From: Lewinellaceae bacterium
GTDB taxonomy: Bacteria > Bacteroidota > Bacteroidia > Chitinophagales > Saprospiraceae
NCBI GenBank assembly: GCA_020636255.1
Contig: JACJYE010000002.1
Coordinates: forward strand, 587,444-651,443
Length of the DNA: 64,000 nucleotides
Direction of reading: 5' to 3'
This document shows positions 43,846-52,525 of this stretch, in pieces. Under the pieces are notes generated by a model. It was not told the origin of the DNA and did no database searches. It saw nothing but the letters and a program-made list of their open reading frames with translations. Position 1 is the first letter of the stretch. Each line of letters opens with the position of its first letter. Made by a program: the position numbers and the translations under genes.

Positions 43846-44143
43846 CCAACTGAAAAGTTGGAGGTACGGGTACGGGTGCTGCTCCAACTGGAAAGTTGGA
43901 AGTACGGGTACGGGTGCTGCTCCAACTGGAAAGTTGGAAGTACGGGTACGGGTGCTGCTCCAACTGAAAAGTTGGAGGTACGGGTACGGGTGCTGCTCCA
44001 ACTAAAAAGTTGGAGGTACGGGTACGGGTGCTGCTCCAACTGGAAAGTTGGAGGTACGGGTACGGGTGCTGCTCCAACTGAAAAGTTGGAGGTACGGGTA
44101 CGGGTGCTGCTCCAACTGGAAAGTTGGAGGTACGGGTACGGTT
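43846..44143. repeat. 38-bp tandem repeat, eight units, each with a hairpin
   Basis: GTACGGGTACGG recurs at 43864, 43902, 43940, 43978, 44016, 44054, 44092 and 44130, exactly 38 bp apart. Each unit also holds CTCCAACT-GRAA-AGTTGGAG, an 8-bp stem with a 4-nt loop. Units differ at one to three positions. Because 38 is not a multiple of three the array stays open in several frames on both strands, which creates spurious reading frames. It lies in the gap between the nitroreductase and pirin genes. Confidence 0.92.
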
Positions 44144-44267
44144 ATAACAAAAATGCTGGCAGCTTGTTTCAGGGGGATAGTTCAATCAAATGTGTCGCTG
44201 CAGTCGCAATCCTTTGATATCCAGGCAAACTTTAAACGTGAAACCTGCAACTTTGAACAGTCCCGTT

Positions 44268-44987
44268 TCAGGCAACGTTCATCGGCACTTCCATGAGCAG
44301 TAATTCGGTATCGCTGTCGGCTTCCACTGTGAACTTATCGGTATTCCAGATGCCGAAGCCGTCGCGGCGGGTGAGGGCCTGCCCTTCGATAGTTACCTCG
44401 CCGTCGAGAATGAATGCGTAGATGCCATTACCGGGCTTTTTGACACTGTAATCGAGCACGGTACCTTTATCCAGCCTGCCAAGGTGGAACCAGGCGTCCT
44501 GATGTATCCATACGCCTTCGTCATCGGTGCTGGGCGAAAGGATCTGCTGAAAGCGGTTGTGGCGGTCGGCAAGGTTCAGCGTGATCTGATCGTAGCGGGG
44601 TTTCACATCGCGTTTATTGGGAAAGACCCAGATCTGCAGGAATTTAACCTGCTGATCCTTGTTGCGGTTGTACTCGCTGTGGCGAATACCCGTGCCGGCG
44701 CTCATCACCTGCACATCGCCGTGGCGGATAACCGCCGTGTTGCCCATGCTGTCCTTGTGTTCGAGGCCGCCTTCGAGCGGTATGGAGATGATCTCCATAT
44801 TGTCGTGAGGGTGTGTGCCGAAGCCCATACCAGGCGCAACGGTATCGTCATTGAGCACCCTCAGCGCGCCGAAATGCACGCGTTCGGGGTCGTAATAATG
44901 TGCAAAGCTGAATGTATGGTAAGAATCCAGCCAACCGTGGTTGGCATGGCCTCTCGTATTGGCTTTATGCAGGATCGTATTTGCCAT
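44268..44987 (-). CDS. pirin family protein (YhhW-type bicupin)
   Basis: The 239-residue bicupin starts HKANTRGHANHGWLDSYHTFSFAHYYDP and carries the metal motif GFGTHPHDNMEIISIPLEG plus HGDVQVMSAGTGIRHSEYN; the two His of HPHDN, a His in GIRHSE and Glu at the end bind iron. Pirins of this type show quercetin 2,3-dioxygenase activity in vitro; the native role is unclear. It is cytoplasmic and monocistronic. Confidence 0.93.
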   Translation of the reverse strand: MANTILHKANTRGHANHGWLDSYHTFSFAHYYDPERVHFGALRVLNDDTVAPGMGFGTHPHDNMEIISIPLEGGLEHKDSMGNTAVIRHGDVQVMSAGTGIRHSEYNRNKDQQVKFLQIWVFPNKRDVKPRYDQITLNLADRHNRFQQILSPSTDDEGVWIHQDAWFHLGRLDKGTVLDYSVKKPGNGIYAFILDGEVTIEGQALTRRDGFGIWNTDKFTVEADSDTELLLMEVPMNVA

Positions 44988-45141
44988 GGTTTTTGATTTA
45001 GTGTCAGAAAAATTGGCTTTTGTTCTCTACAAAAATGAGGTATTAAGGATAAAAAAACCTTGTCTTAGGTTAAGAAAAGCCGGGATATTGAACGGTGGAT
45101 GGTGAATGTTGGGCGGGATCGAGCATGTGGCCTAAAATGCT

Positions 45142-45231
45142 CCTGAAGCAAAATTTTGTAGGCTTTTCATGCCTAACCCCTTCTCATTCCCCTTGGAAGG
45201 GGAAGGGCGGATTACAAAATTTTGCTTCAGG
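45142..45231. repeat. 90-bp element with perfect 19-bp inverted ends
   Basis: CCTGAAGCAAAATTTTGTA (45142-45160) and TACAAAATTTTGCTTCAGG (45213-45231) are exact complements around 52 bp that include CCCCTTGGAAGGGG. It carries no coding sequence and looks like a small non-autonomous element or paired-terminator structure. The surrounding gene-free stretch 44988-45554 holds this and two further elements. Confidence 0.7.
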
Positions 45232-45262
45232 CCGTAAATCACCGTGATGCTGAATAGTTTCT

Positions 45263-45433
45263 CCGGTGCTGTCTCAAAAGTCAAAAGTCAAAATAAAAAC
45301 ATCGAAGCCAAATAATATGCTGTTTTTCGCCGCCTGGCCTATCCCCTTTGGCTCCCCAACGGAAAGAACCGGCCAGGCCGCGAAACATGATTTGGCACTA
45401 TTTTTCAATTCCATACTTTTGAGACAGCCTCGG
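45263..45433. mobile_element. 171-bp MITE-like element with GCTGTCTCAAAAGT ends
   Basis: The left end CCGGTGCTGTCTCAAAAGT (45263-45281) and the complement of the right end (45415-45433) match at 17 of 19 positions. Such GGCTGTCTCAAAAG ends are familiar from full-length insertion sequences, but no transposase is present. Inside lies a second inverted pair around CGCCGCCTGGCC and GGCCAGGCCGCG. Confidence 0.6.
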
Positions 45434-45506
45434 ACGAAAAGAGCAACGCAGAATCATCAAAAAAGGGACGTATTTTAGCCCGGATGGCCTTCAAACGAGC
45501 TAAAGG
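45434..45506. mobile_element. truncated, inverted fragment of the palindromic MITE-like element
   Basis: The reverse complement reads GAGCTCGTTTGAAGGCC-like end, then GGGCTAAAATACGTCCC and GATTCTGCGTTGCTCTTTTC, closely matching the left half of copy B at 17.65 kb. It stops exactly where the GCTGTCTC element begins, so that element or a deletion truncated it. Confidence 0.65.
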
Positions 45507-45554
45507 CTTGGAGAAAATCAACTCTAATTTTGACGGCGCAAATAAATTTGCGCG

Positions 45555-46151
45555 TCACGCCCCCCCCCGCTCGCCGCGCAACACCTCTTTCATCATTTTA
45601 CTGAAGAATTCGGGGGTGACGCCGATGTAGGAAGCGATCTGTTTCCTGGGCATGGTAGCGACAAGCGTGGGATAACGGCGGCAGAAATTGCGGTAGCGTT
45701 CGGGAGCTGGCAGGCTGAGGTTGTCGAGCAGGCGTTGCTGGTGGCTGACCAGAGAATTCTCCATGATGATACGAAAGAAGCGTTCGAATTTGGGCACGTC
45801 CAGATATAACTGGTCCTGATCCGTCTTTGAGAGCTGGAGCACTTCCGACGCCTTGTTGGCCTCGATGTACAGATTGCCTGGCCGTTGGGAGAAAAAGCTG
45901 TAGAGGTCGGCGATCCACCAGTCTTCCGGGGCGAAGGACAATACGTGTTCGACGCCGTTTTTATCGAGGGTGTAGCTGCGCAGGCAGCCTTCCAATACGA
46001 AGGTAGAGTAATGGCATACCTCCCCCTCCTGCAGGATCATCTCCTTGCGTTTCACCCGCCGGGGTTTCAGCAGGGAAAGGAAATGCGCTTCTTCATCCGG
46101 CGTAAGTTGGATATGCCGGCCGATGTTCTGCAGGATCAGGCTGGTGTCCAT
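45555..46151 (-). CDS. Crp/Fnr family transcriptional regulator
   Basis: The 198-residue product has a cyclic-nucleotide-binding-like beta roll (PRRVKRKEMILQEGEVCHYSTFVLEGCLRSY) and a short C-terminal winged helix (PRKQIASYIGVTPEFFSKMM), the arrangement of the Bacteroidota Crp-like group. The cAMP-contacting Arg/Glu pair of Crp is not evident, so the effector is probably different. The ATG at 46151 (MDTSLILQ) is preferred to one at 46220 that would overlap the hydrolase gene. It follows the S12 hydrolase on the same strand. Confidence 0.9.
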   Translation of the reverse strand: MDTSLILQNIGRHIQLTPDEEAHFLSLLKPRRVKRKEMILQEGEVCHYSTFVLEGCLRSYTLDKNGVEHVLSFAPEDWWIADLYSFFSQRPGNLYIEANKASEVLQLSKTDQDQLYLDVPKFERFFRIIMENSLVSHQQRLLDNLSLPAPERYRNFCRRYPTLVATMPRKQIASYIGVTPEFFSKMMKEVLRGERGGA

Positions 46152-46216
46152 CAAAGGTGTTTTGTTTAAACAACTCCAAAACAGCGGGATTGTTTGCGCC
46201 AGCCTGCCGCGCCTGT

Positions 46217-47746
46217 TCAACTCGAATGGTCGCTCACCATCAGCCAGCGGCCGCCGGACTTTTGCAGGATAACCGAAAAGTGCCCCTGGTAGGGCTCGCT
46301 CCGCTCGGGGAAAACCAGGTTAAAACGCCCGACGGCGTAGTAGTATTCGTCACTAAGGCGGGTGAGGTTGAGGTTGTCGAAGTACAGCCTGCCCATCCTG
46401 CCGGGGGGAAAATTCGTCAGATAATTTTGACGGATGCGGTCGTACCCATAGGCCACCCCTTCCCGCGAGATCGTCCGCAGGCTGTCCGACCGCAGGTAAG
46501 CCGTCATATAGCAGTCGATGCTACCCTGGTTCCAGCAGTCCTCCTGCTTTTTAAAATTCTCGCGGATGGCCTGCTCATCGGCCCGGGCTACGGTGTCCAG
46601 ATAGCCGGCCAACAGCCGGGCGAAGTGTTGAACGTATGCGTGGTGGCGCCGGCCCATGCCCTGGCCGGTATTGGCCTGAAGGGCGATGGCGAAGCCGTAT
46701 TTTTCCGAATACTCGGCCTGAGTGAGGTAACCGGGCATCAGGCCGGCATGGCCGAGGAATTTCCCCAGCTCGCTCTGCCATACAAAACAACCCAGCCCGT
46801 AACCGGCAGCGGCGGGCTGGCCCGTCCGGAAGTCTACCGCTGCCACCAGCTGGCCATAAACCTCCGGGCTGAGCACCTGGCCGCCGTGCAGCCATTTCAT
46901 CCAATAGGCCAGGTCATCCACATTGGTGACGAAACCGCCGCCACACCATTCGAACTGAGGGTTCATAGCGTACAGGCCGTTTTCGACCGTCTTTTTCGGC
47001 AGGCCGAAAAAATTATCCTCGCCGATATACCCCTGCACCAGGCCCGGCAGGGCGCGCTGGGTAGAGGGGTAGGTATGCCGCAGATTAAAAGGGCCGAGCA
47101 AGCGGGTTTGGGCCTGGTGGTAAAAGGTATCGCCGGTGATCTTTTCAATGATGAGGCCTAGCAACAGGTAATTGGTGTCGGAATACCCCCACCCCTGCCC
47201 TACCGCGTGCAGGGCGGGCAGGCCGAAGAGCACGGCCAGGCATTCGCGGGGCGTCCAGCTGCGCATGGGGTTGGCTTTCACTTCCTTCAGGAAGCTATCC
47301 TGGAAGATATAGCGCGGTAGCCCGCTGGTATGGTTCAGCAGCGAGCGCACCGTCAGTTCGGCGGCATTGGGCAGGCGGTGGTACCAGGCCTCTTCCTGGC
47401 CCTGAAAAAAGGTGGAAACCTTATCGTCCAGGCCAAGCCGGCCTTCCGCCACCAGCTGCAAAACCAGCGCCGAAACGAACGTTTTGCCGGTGCTGCCGGT
47501 AAACATCTGCCCGCCCACCGGCATGTTTTTTTTCAGCTCCACATCCTCCCAGCCCGACGCCAGGCTGACAAGGCGCCCGTCGGGCAGCACGGCCGCCAGG
47601 GTAAGCCCCGGCAGGCCATCGCTCTGGGTAATACTGTCGAGCTGTTGCTGCATGCGCTGCCGCAACAGCAAAAAATCGCTCTGCCCGGGGCAAAGCGATG
47701 TCAATGCTATGAAAAGTGTTAGAATGGGAATAGTTCTTCTATGCAT
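46217..47746 (-). CDS. S12 serine hydrolase fused to an NTF2-like domain
   Basis: The 509-residue product has a signal peptide (MHRRTIPILTLFIALTSLCPG). The catalytic motif is STGK (Ser 85, Lys 88), the Tyr motif reads YSDTNY rather than the usual YSN, and the third motif is HAGLMPG. The last 125 residues (REGVAYGYDRIRQNYLTNFP to GHFSVILQKSGGRWLMVSDHSS) form an NTF2-like/DUF4440 domain. It is periplasmic or released; substrate is unknown. The YSD variant may alter activity. It is distinct from the S12 hydrolase at 30.7 kb. Confidence 0.9.
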   Translation of the reverse strand: MHRRTIPILTLFIALTSLCPGQSDFLLLRQRMQQQLDSITQSDGLPGLTLAAVLPDGRLVSLASGWEDVELKKNMPVGGQMFTGSTGKTFVSALVLQLVAEGRLGLDDKVSTFFQGQEEAWYHRLPNAAELTVRSLLNHTSGLPRYIFQDSFLKEVKANPMRSWTPRECLAVLFGLPALHAVGQGWGYSDTNYLLLGLIIEKITGDTFYHQAQTRLLGPFNLRHTYPSTQRALPGLVQGYIGEDNFFGLPKKTVENGLYAMNPQFEWCGGGFVTNVDDLAYWMKWLHGGQVLSPEVYGQLVAAVDFRTGQPAAAGYGLGCFVWQSELGKFLGHAGLMPGYLTQAEYSEKYGFAIALQANTGQGMGRRHHAYVQHFARLLAGYLDTVARADEQAIRENFKKQEDCWNQGSIDCYMTAYLRSDSLRTISREGVAYGYDRIRQNYLTNFPPGRMGRLYFDNLNLTRLSDEYYYAVGRFNLVFPERSEPYQGHFSVILQKSGGRWLMVSDHSS

Positions 47747-47827
47747 TGGTTTCCGTTTTTAGCCCGGCGAGCCGGGCGCAGCTATCCTTCCTTAGCCAAT
47801 CTACCCTTTTTGTGGTATTTAAAAAAG

Positions 47828-50800
47828 CTATCCCGCACTTTCAGGGAGGGAAGGGGACTTGCCCAGCAACAGAAAATCATTGCCGAGGAAGTTGCAGAGA
47901 TACAGGTCAGGATGTCCGTCCCCGTTAAAGTCTGCGCGTTCCACGTCGATGCCGTCGCCCCGGACACTGGCCGGGATGGCCCGTTCCGCAATATTGGAGA
48001 AGAACCCCTTCCCGTCGTTGATATAGGCATTGTAGCTATTGCCAAAACTGTTGCAGGTGATCAGGTCGGGCACACCATCGCCGTCGAGATCGAAGAACTT
48101 GCCGTCGACGGTATGCATCGCTTCGCTCGGCAGGCGGGCAGCGGTTTCATCGCGGAAGTACCCTTTGCCATCGTTGATAAAAAGGCGGTTCTGGCTGTCC
48201 TTGCCCTGCCGGAAGTTGACGTTGGCGAGGAACAGGTCCGGATAACCGTCGCCGTTGACGTCTCCGAAATCGGCATCCCGGGTTTCCCATTTGCCGGCCT
48301 CGACGGGCAGGCGGGCGGCCGTTTCATCGTGGAAGAAACCCCTGCCGTCGTTGATCAGCAGTTCGTTATCGTCCTCATTACATACCAGCAGGTCGGCATC
48401 GCCGTCACCATCCACGTCGTATAATCTCAGGCTTTGGGTGGCCTTGTTGCTCACCGGCAGGCGCTGGGCCGTTTCGTCCGTCCAGTTGCCCTTGCCGTCG
48501 TTGATCAGGCAGAAATTCTGCCCGCCCCGCCCCTGCCTGTCGGGGGCATTGCCGATGAGCAGGTCGGGAAAACCATCGCCGTTCAGGTCGGTTACAGCTA
48601 CGGCATTGGAGGTGCCGCTTACCGGTATTTTATAGGAAACATCCCTGAAAAAGCCCTTGCCGTCGTTTTCATAATACTCGTTGGCCTGGTCGTCCTCGCT
48701 GACAAAAATAATGTCGGGGTCACCGTCACCGTCAAAATCGGCAATGGCGATGTCTTCGCTATCGCGCCGGTTGAGGGGCAGCCTCGCAGCGGATTCATCG
48801 GTGAACCGGCCGTCGCCGTCGTTGATCAGCAGGATATTAAAGGCGTGCTCGTTGGCGACGACGATATCGAGGTCGCCGTCGCCGTCCAGGTCGGCAGGTT
48901 TAGCATCCATACTGCGCCCCTGTAGCGACATGACGGGCAGGTTGGCCGTTGTGGCGTCTTTGAAAAGGCTTGACTCAAAGCGGTTTTCCCGGCGTACGCG
49001 CTCGAAAGGCTGGTTGGCCTTCCAGGCGGGAAAATGATCGTTCTGGCTGAGCAAATGGCCGGCAGTAAAGATCAGCTCGGCGTCCTGCCAGATGCCGCTG
49101 CAATCGAAACTGTCGTCATACTCGTCTGTCACCTGATGATAGCGCTCCATGTAGGCCATCAGTTTGTCCATCCATGCGGCGCTGTCCTGCCCGATAGCGC
49201 CTACGGCGATCTCGGAGGGCACGCCTGCTTCCGCCAGCGGAAAGTGGTCGGATCGGAAAAAGATATTCTGGGCGATATTCTGTTCAGTGTTCGGCACCAG
49301 TATGCGCTGTTGCTGCCGGGCCGCTTCCTCCAGGTAACCATCCAGTTCGGAGCGCCCGTAGACGACGCCGGCCACGTAGCGGGTTTTTCCATAAGGGTGG
49401 TGGCTGTCCATATTGAAAGCCGCTACGGTCTTGCCGAGGGGAAACAGAGGGTGGCTGGCGTACCACACTGCCCCCAGCAATCCCATTTCCTCCGCCGTGG
49501 TGGCTATGAAGAGGATGGATCGCCCGGGTGGCTCCGCCAGCGACCTGTAGGCCCGTGCGATTTCGATAAGGGCGGCCGTGCCGGAAGCGTTGTCAACTGC
49601 ACCATTGAAGATAATATCCGTATCCGTTCCGGCCGGCGCGCCCATTCCTATATGGTCCCAGTGAGCTGTATATAGTATGGCCTCGTCAGCGCTGCCGGCG
49701 CCTCGCAACAAGCCAACCACATTGTGGCTGGACAGCCCTTTCCAGCTGTTCGTGAATGAAAAGCTGGCGCCGGCGGCCAGTTCCATAGCCCTGAAGCCTG
49801 GTTTCAGGGCTGCTTTCTGGTAGTCGAAACCGGCCAGCCCGGCCAGGGCAAACAGCTGAGCGGCTGCCTCGCGGGTGATCAGGCCCGCGAAATCGAGCCG
49901 GGGCCTGCCGGGCTGTTCTTTCAGAAAGATATCCCCTTTTCCATAGGTATTGCCCAGCGAGGCCCAAGTCCAAAAACTATGGCCCGGCTGGCGGTAGATG
50001 ATGAAGACGCCGGCGGCTCCCCGGCTGGCCGCTTCGTTGCGCTTGTAAAAGCTCTGCCCGTAGACGTTGGCGGCGGGGTCGCCCTTCCAGCGTGTCGTAT
50101 CGAAGCTGTATTCATCCGGCGTTCCGCCCAGCAGAACGACGATCTTGCCGCGCACATCCACCCCTTCGTAGTCGCTCCACCCCAGCTCGGGCGCATGGAT
50201 GCCGAAGCCCGCGTAAACGAAGGGCCGATCGCCGGTGCTGACGTGTTCTGTCAATTGCCGGGAGCCCAGCAGGAAATCCTCTTTCCAAACCCATTCCACG
50301 GCTTCCCCGGCGCCCTGCAGGCGAATATGTTCGGGGGGGATGGTGGAGAACTCCGCCAGCTCCACCGGCTGGAGGTAGCTATCTCCATTGCCGGGTTCCA
50401 GCCCGATCTCCCGAAACTGCGCTTCGATATAACGGATGGCCTTTTCTTCGCCGGGCGTACCCGGCTTGCGCCCCTGGAAGCCGTCGGAAGCCAGCGCTTC
50501 GATATGGCGGCAGACCGCTTCCGCCGGGCCTTCGGCGAGCGGCAGCAACTTCTGCTCTGCTCCCGTCAGCAGGCTGCGCCTCCATATCTCATAAGAGCCG
50601 CCCTCGTTCTTCCGCTGGAAGAGGACGGCCTGGCCATCAGGCGCCCAGGAAACCGCCTGCCCGCTGGTTTCCGCTCCTGAAAGGGGCTCCGGGCTGCTGC
50701 CGTCGGCATTGGCCCATAAGAGGGAATACTCGTCGCCACGCTTTACCTGGAAAGCTATTTTTTTGCCGTCGGGCAGCCAGACAGGAGCATCGGCGCCGGT

Positions 50801-51391
50801 GTAAACCCTGCGCCGGCCTGAGCCATCGCTTTTCATGACGAACAGATCGCGTGCAGGTTCTGAAAAACCGGCGAACGCGATCATGCTGCCATCGGGAGAA
50901 TACGAAGCATAATAACAAACCATGTTTTGCTCGAAGGTCAGCTGCTTCAGCCCGCTGCCGTCGATATTGATGGAAAAAATGTTGATACCGGGATATTTGC
51001 CGCTGGAAACCAGCACTTGTTTGCCGTTGGGATGCCAATCTTTGGCCTGGCCGTCGGGCAGCCTGCCGCGGGTGAGGTTGGTAAGCCCGGAGCCGTCGGC
51101 ATTGACGATGAAGACATCGTGGGGCTCTTCAGCGGTATAAGGGAAGCAATTGAAAAGAATCATACTGCCGTCGGGCGACCACCTGGGGTGGGTGTTTCGC
51201 CCTTTCAGCCCTACGATCTTCCGCATACCGGAGCCGTCGGCGCCGGAGACGTAAATATCCTGCTGAGCGCCATCGCTCAGGGCAAACACCAGGCTCCGGC
51301 CATCGGGCGACAGGGCCGGTTCCGTGAAATCCAGGGCAAAGGCGGGCAGGCAGGCCAGGAGGGCAAAAGCCGGCAACAGGTAACGTTTCAT
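47828..51391 (-). CDS. TolB-like propeller, M28 aminopeptidase and FG-GAP fusion protein
   Basis: The 1187-residue exported protein (signal MKRYLLPAFALLACLPAFA) starts with TolB/PD40-type propeller blades to about residue 285 (WSPDG, YSPDGSMIAF, WLPDGKKIAF). An M28 peptidase with inserted PA domain follows, about 290-810; zinc and catalytic residues are visible in TAHWDHIG (about 577), GAVDNASG (598), TTAEEMG (633), NMDSH (660) and RSDHFPLAEAG (715). The last 350 residues are seven or so FG-GAP/VCBS repeats with calcium loops such as DLDGDGDLDIV and DVNGDGYPDLF. It is probably a surface or periplasmic aminopeptidase with two beta-propellers for substrate or glycan binding. No sorting domain is seen. 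Confidence 0.92.
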   Translation of the reverse strand: MKRYLLPAFALLACLPAFALDFTEPALSPDGRSLVFALSDGAQQDIYVSGADGSGMRKIVGLKGRNTHPRWSPDGSMILFNCFPYTAEEPHDVFIVNADGSGLTNLTRGRLPDGQAKDWHPNGKQVLVSSGKYPGINIFSINIDGSGLKQLTFEQNMVCYYASYSPDGSMIAFAGFSEPARDLFVMKSDGSGRRRVYTGADAPVWLPDGKKIAFQVKRGDEYSLLWANADGSSPEPLSGAETSGQAVSWAPDGQAVLFQRKNEGGSYEIWRRSLLTGAEQKLLPLAEGPAEAVCRHIEALASDGFQGRKPGTPGEEKAIRYIEAQFREIGLEPGNGDSYLQPVELAEFSTIPPEHIRLQGAGEAVEWVWKEDFLLGSRQLTEHVSTGDRPFVYAGFGIHAPELGWSDYEGVDVRGKIVVLLGGTPDEYSFDTTRWKGDPAANVYGQSFYKRNEAASRGAAGVFIIYRQPGHSFWTWASLGNTYGKGDIFLKEQPGRPRLDFAGLITREAAAQLFALAGLAGFDYQKAALKPGFRAMELAAGASFSFTNSWKGLSSHNVVGLLRGAGSADEAILYTAHWDHIGMGAPAGTDTDIIFNGAVDNASGTAALIEIARAYRSLAEPPGRSILFIATTAEEMGLLGAVWYASHPLFPLGKTVAAFNMDSHHPYGKTRYVAGVVYGRSELDGYLEEAARQQQRILVPNTEQNIAQNIFFRSDHFPLAEAGVPSEIAVGAIGQDSAAWMDKLMAYMERYHQVTDEYDDSFDCSGIWQDAELIFTAGHLLSQNDHFPAWKANQPFERVRRENRFESSLFKDATTANLPVMSLQGRSMDAKPADLDGDGDLDIVVANEHAFNILLINDGDGRFTDESAARLPLNRRDSEDIAIADFDGDGDPDIIFVSEDDQANEYYENDGKGFFRDVSYKIPVSGTSNAVAVTDLNGDGFPDLLIGNAPDRQGRGGQNFCLINDGKGNWTDETAQRLPVSNKATQSLRLYDVDGDGDADLLVCNEDDNELLINDGRGFFHDETAARLPVEAGKWETRDADFGDVNGDGYPDLFLANVNFRQGKDSQNRLFINDGKGYFRDETAARLPSEAMHTVDGKFFDLDGDGVPDLITCNSFGNSYNAYINDGKGFFSNIAERAIPASVRGDGIDVERADFNGDGHPDLYLCNFLGNDFLLLGKSPSLPESAG

Positions 51392-51548
51392 ATCAGCGTC
51401 AGGTTAATGGACAGAAAGTAAAGCGGCTTCCACCTCCTGCCTTGCCGGGGCGGGCAGGAAGGTGGAGGGCCGCCACCCAACTGTTCGTCATGCTTTTACG
51501 ACAAAGGTGGGGTATCCTGCTGTATCCGGATAGTATATTTTGGACAGC

Positions 51549-51608
51549 TTTAGAGCTTGTTTGGAGGCCCGCCTTTGAGCTAAAAAAGGCCTCCAAACAA
51601 GCTCTTAT
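51549..51608. mobile_element. palindromic MITE-like element, short copy D
   Basis: Core 51554-51603 has ends AGCTTGTTTGGAGGCC and GGCCTCCAAACAAGCT around CGCCTTTGAGCTAAAAAA. Flanks are TTTAG at left and CTTAT at right. The TAA stop of the AraC gene (51605-51607) lies in the right flank. Confidence 0.8.
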
Positions 51609-52447
51609 CGAAGCCGTTCCGCAACCAGCTGCTGCTGATGGGCGCCGATCTTGCCGAAACCTCCGGGGTAGAACTCACCGGGCCTGAGGTTTGTAAACTG
51701 TTTGACCTCCCGTATGAAGTGCATCTGGTCGAAGTAACCCGAGTCGTAGGCCAGGCGGGTGAGGCTGCCATGCTGGTGGTGCTGCCGGTGCAGCAGGGTG
51801 GCATTGAAGCGGGTGAGGCAACAATACGCTTTTGGCGTAAGCCCCACATATTTTTTAAAGAGCCGCTCGAGCGCCTTGTAGTTCAGCTGAAACTTTTCCG
51901 ACAGCTCTGTGATGTCCAGCTGCCCGCGCCGTCGGTGGATATACGCCAGGGCCTGCTGTACCAGTCCCAGCCCTGCATCCGGTTGCGGCGGGATCTGCCC
52001 GATGAAGTACTCGTCCAGCAGTGCTTTCCGCTCCGTTATACAGGGCGCCGAGAGCAGCTTATTTTCCAGCTCCCTGAAGGGGGCTTTCAGCAACTGGGCC
52101 GCCTCTACAAGGGTGTCCGTCAGTTCGAAAGCCGGCAAGGTGGTGAATACGCGCAGGCCGGGGGGCTGGAATTTCACCCCAAAACACGCAAAACCCGGCG
52201 TGTCGAACGCATAGTGCACCGGGCGTGCCTTCTGGCCGAAGAGGTAACTGCCCGACAGCTGCCGCCGTTCCTTCTGTTCCAGGGGGCAGTAACGCGTAAA
52301 CCGGGCCTGCTCGATGATCATCAGGCCAGGCGTGCCGTCGGGGAAGACGAGTTCTTCAGGGGGCGCGCCCACGCCCAGTTTCATAAAAAAGTAACAGGCG
52401 ATGTGTGCCCTCAACGAAGGGTGCGGCTGCAACTCCTGGTATAACAT
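51605..52447 (-). CDS. AraC family transcriptional regulator
   Basis: The 280-residue product has an N-terminal beta domain of the DUF6597 type (LRAHIACYFFMKLG, HYAFDTPGFACFGVKFQPPGL) and a C-terminal AraC HTH pair (DITELSEKFQLNYKALERLFKKYVGLTPKAY, then LTRLAYDSGYFDQMHFIREVKQFTNLRPGEF). It probably regulates nearby or unlinked genes on binding an unknown effector. Its stop codon coincides with the flank of a palindromic element. Confidence 0.93.
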   Translation of the reverse strand: MLYQELQPHPSLRAHIACYFFMKLGVGAPPEELVFPDGTPGLMIIEQARFTRYCPLEQKERRQLSGSYLFGQKARPVHYAFDTPGFACFGVKFQPPGLRVFTTLPAFELTDTLVEAAQLLKAPFRELENKLLSAPCITERKALLDEYFIGQIPPQPDAGLGLVQQALAYIHRRRGQLDITELSEKFQLNYKALERLFKKYVGLTPKAYCCLTRFNATLLHRQHHQHGSLTRLAYDSGYFDQMHFIREVKQFTNLRPGEFYPGGFGKIGAHQQQLVAERLR

Positions 52448-52525
52448 AGGCCGGGTTTTAAAGCTTGTATGGACAAAAGACTGCGGAAGGGCGTCAGGGT
52501 TGCAGCAAAGGGGCAGGATAAGGCT

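Noticed and set aside
43846..44143. The 38-bp direct repeats as a CRISPR array
   Set aside because: The whole 38 bp is repeated with no variable spacers and no cas genes are nearby.
43825..44217. Open frames on both strands through the 38-bp tandem repeat
   Set aside because: The period is not a multiple of three, so the array is open in several frames by chance; the translations are the same short motif in shifted order and have no start context.
46157..47161. Long plus-strand frame opposite the S12 hydrolase and Crp genes
   Set aside because: It crosses two genes with clear families on the other strand and has no domain signal.
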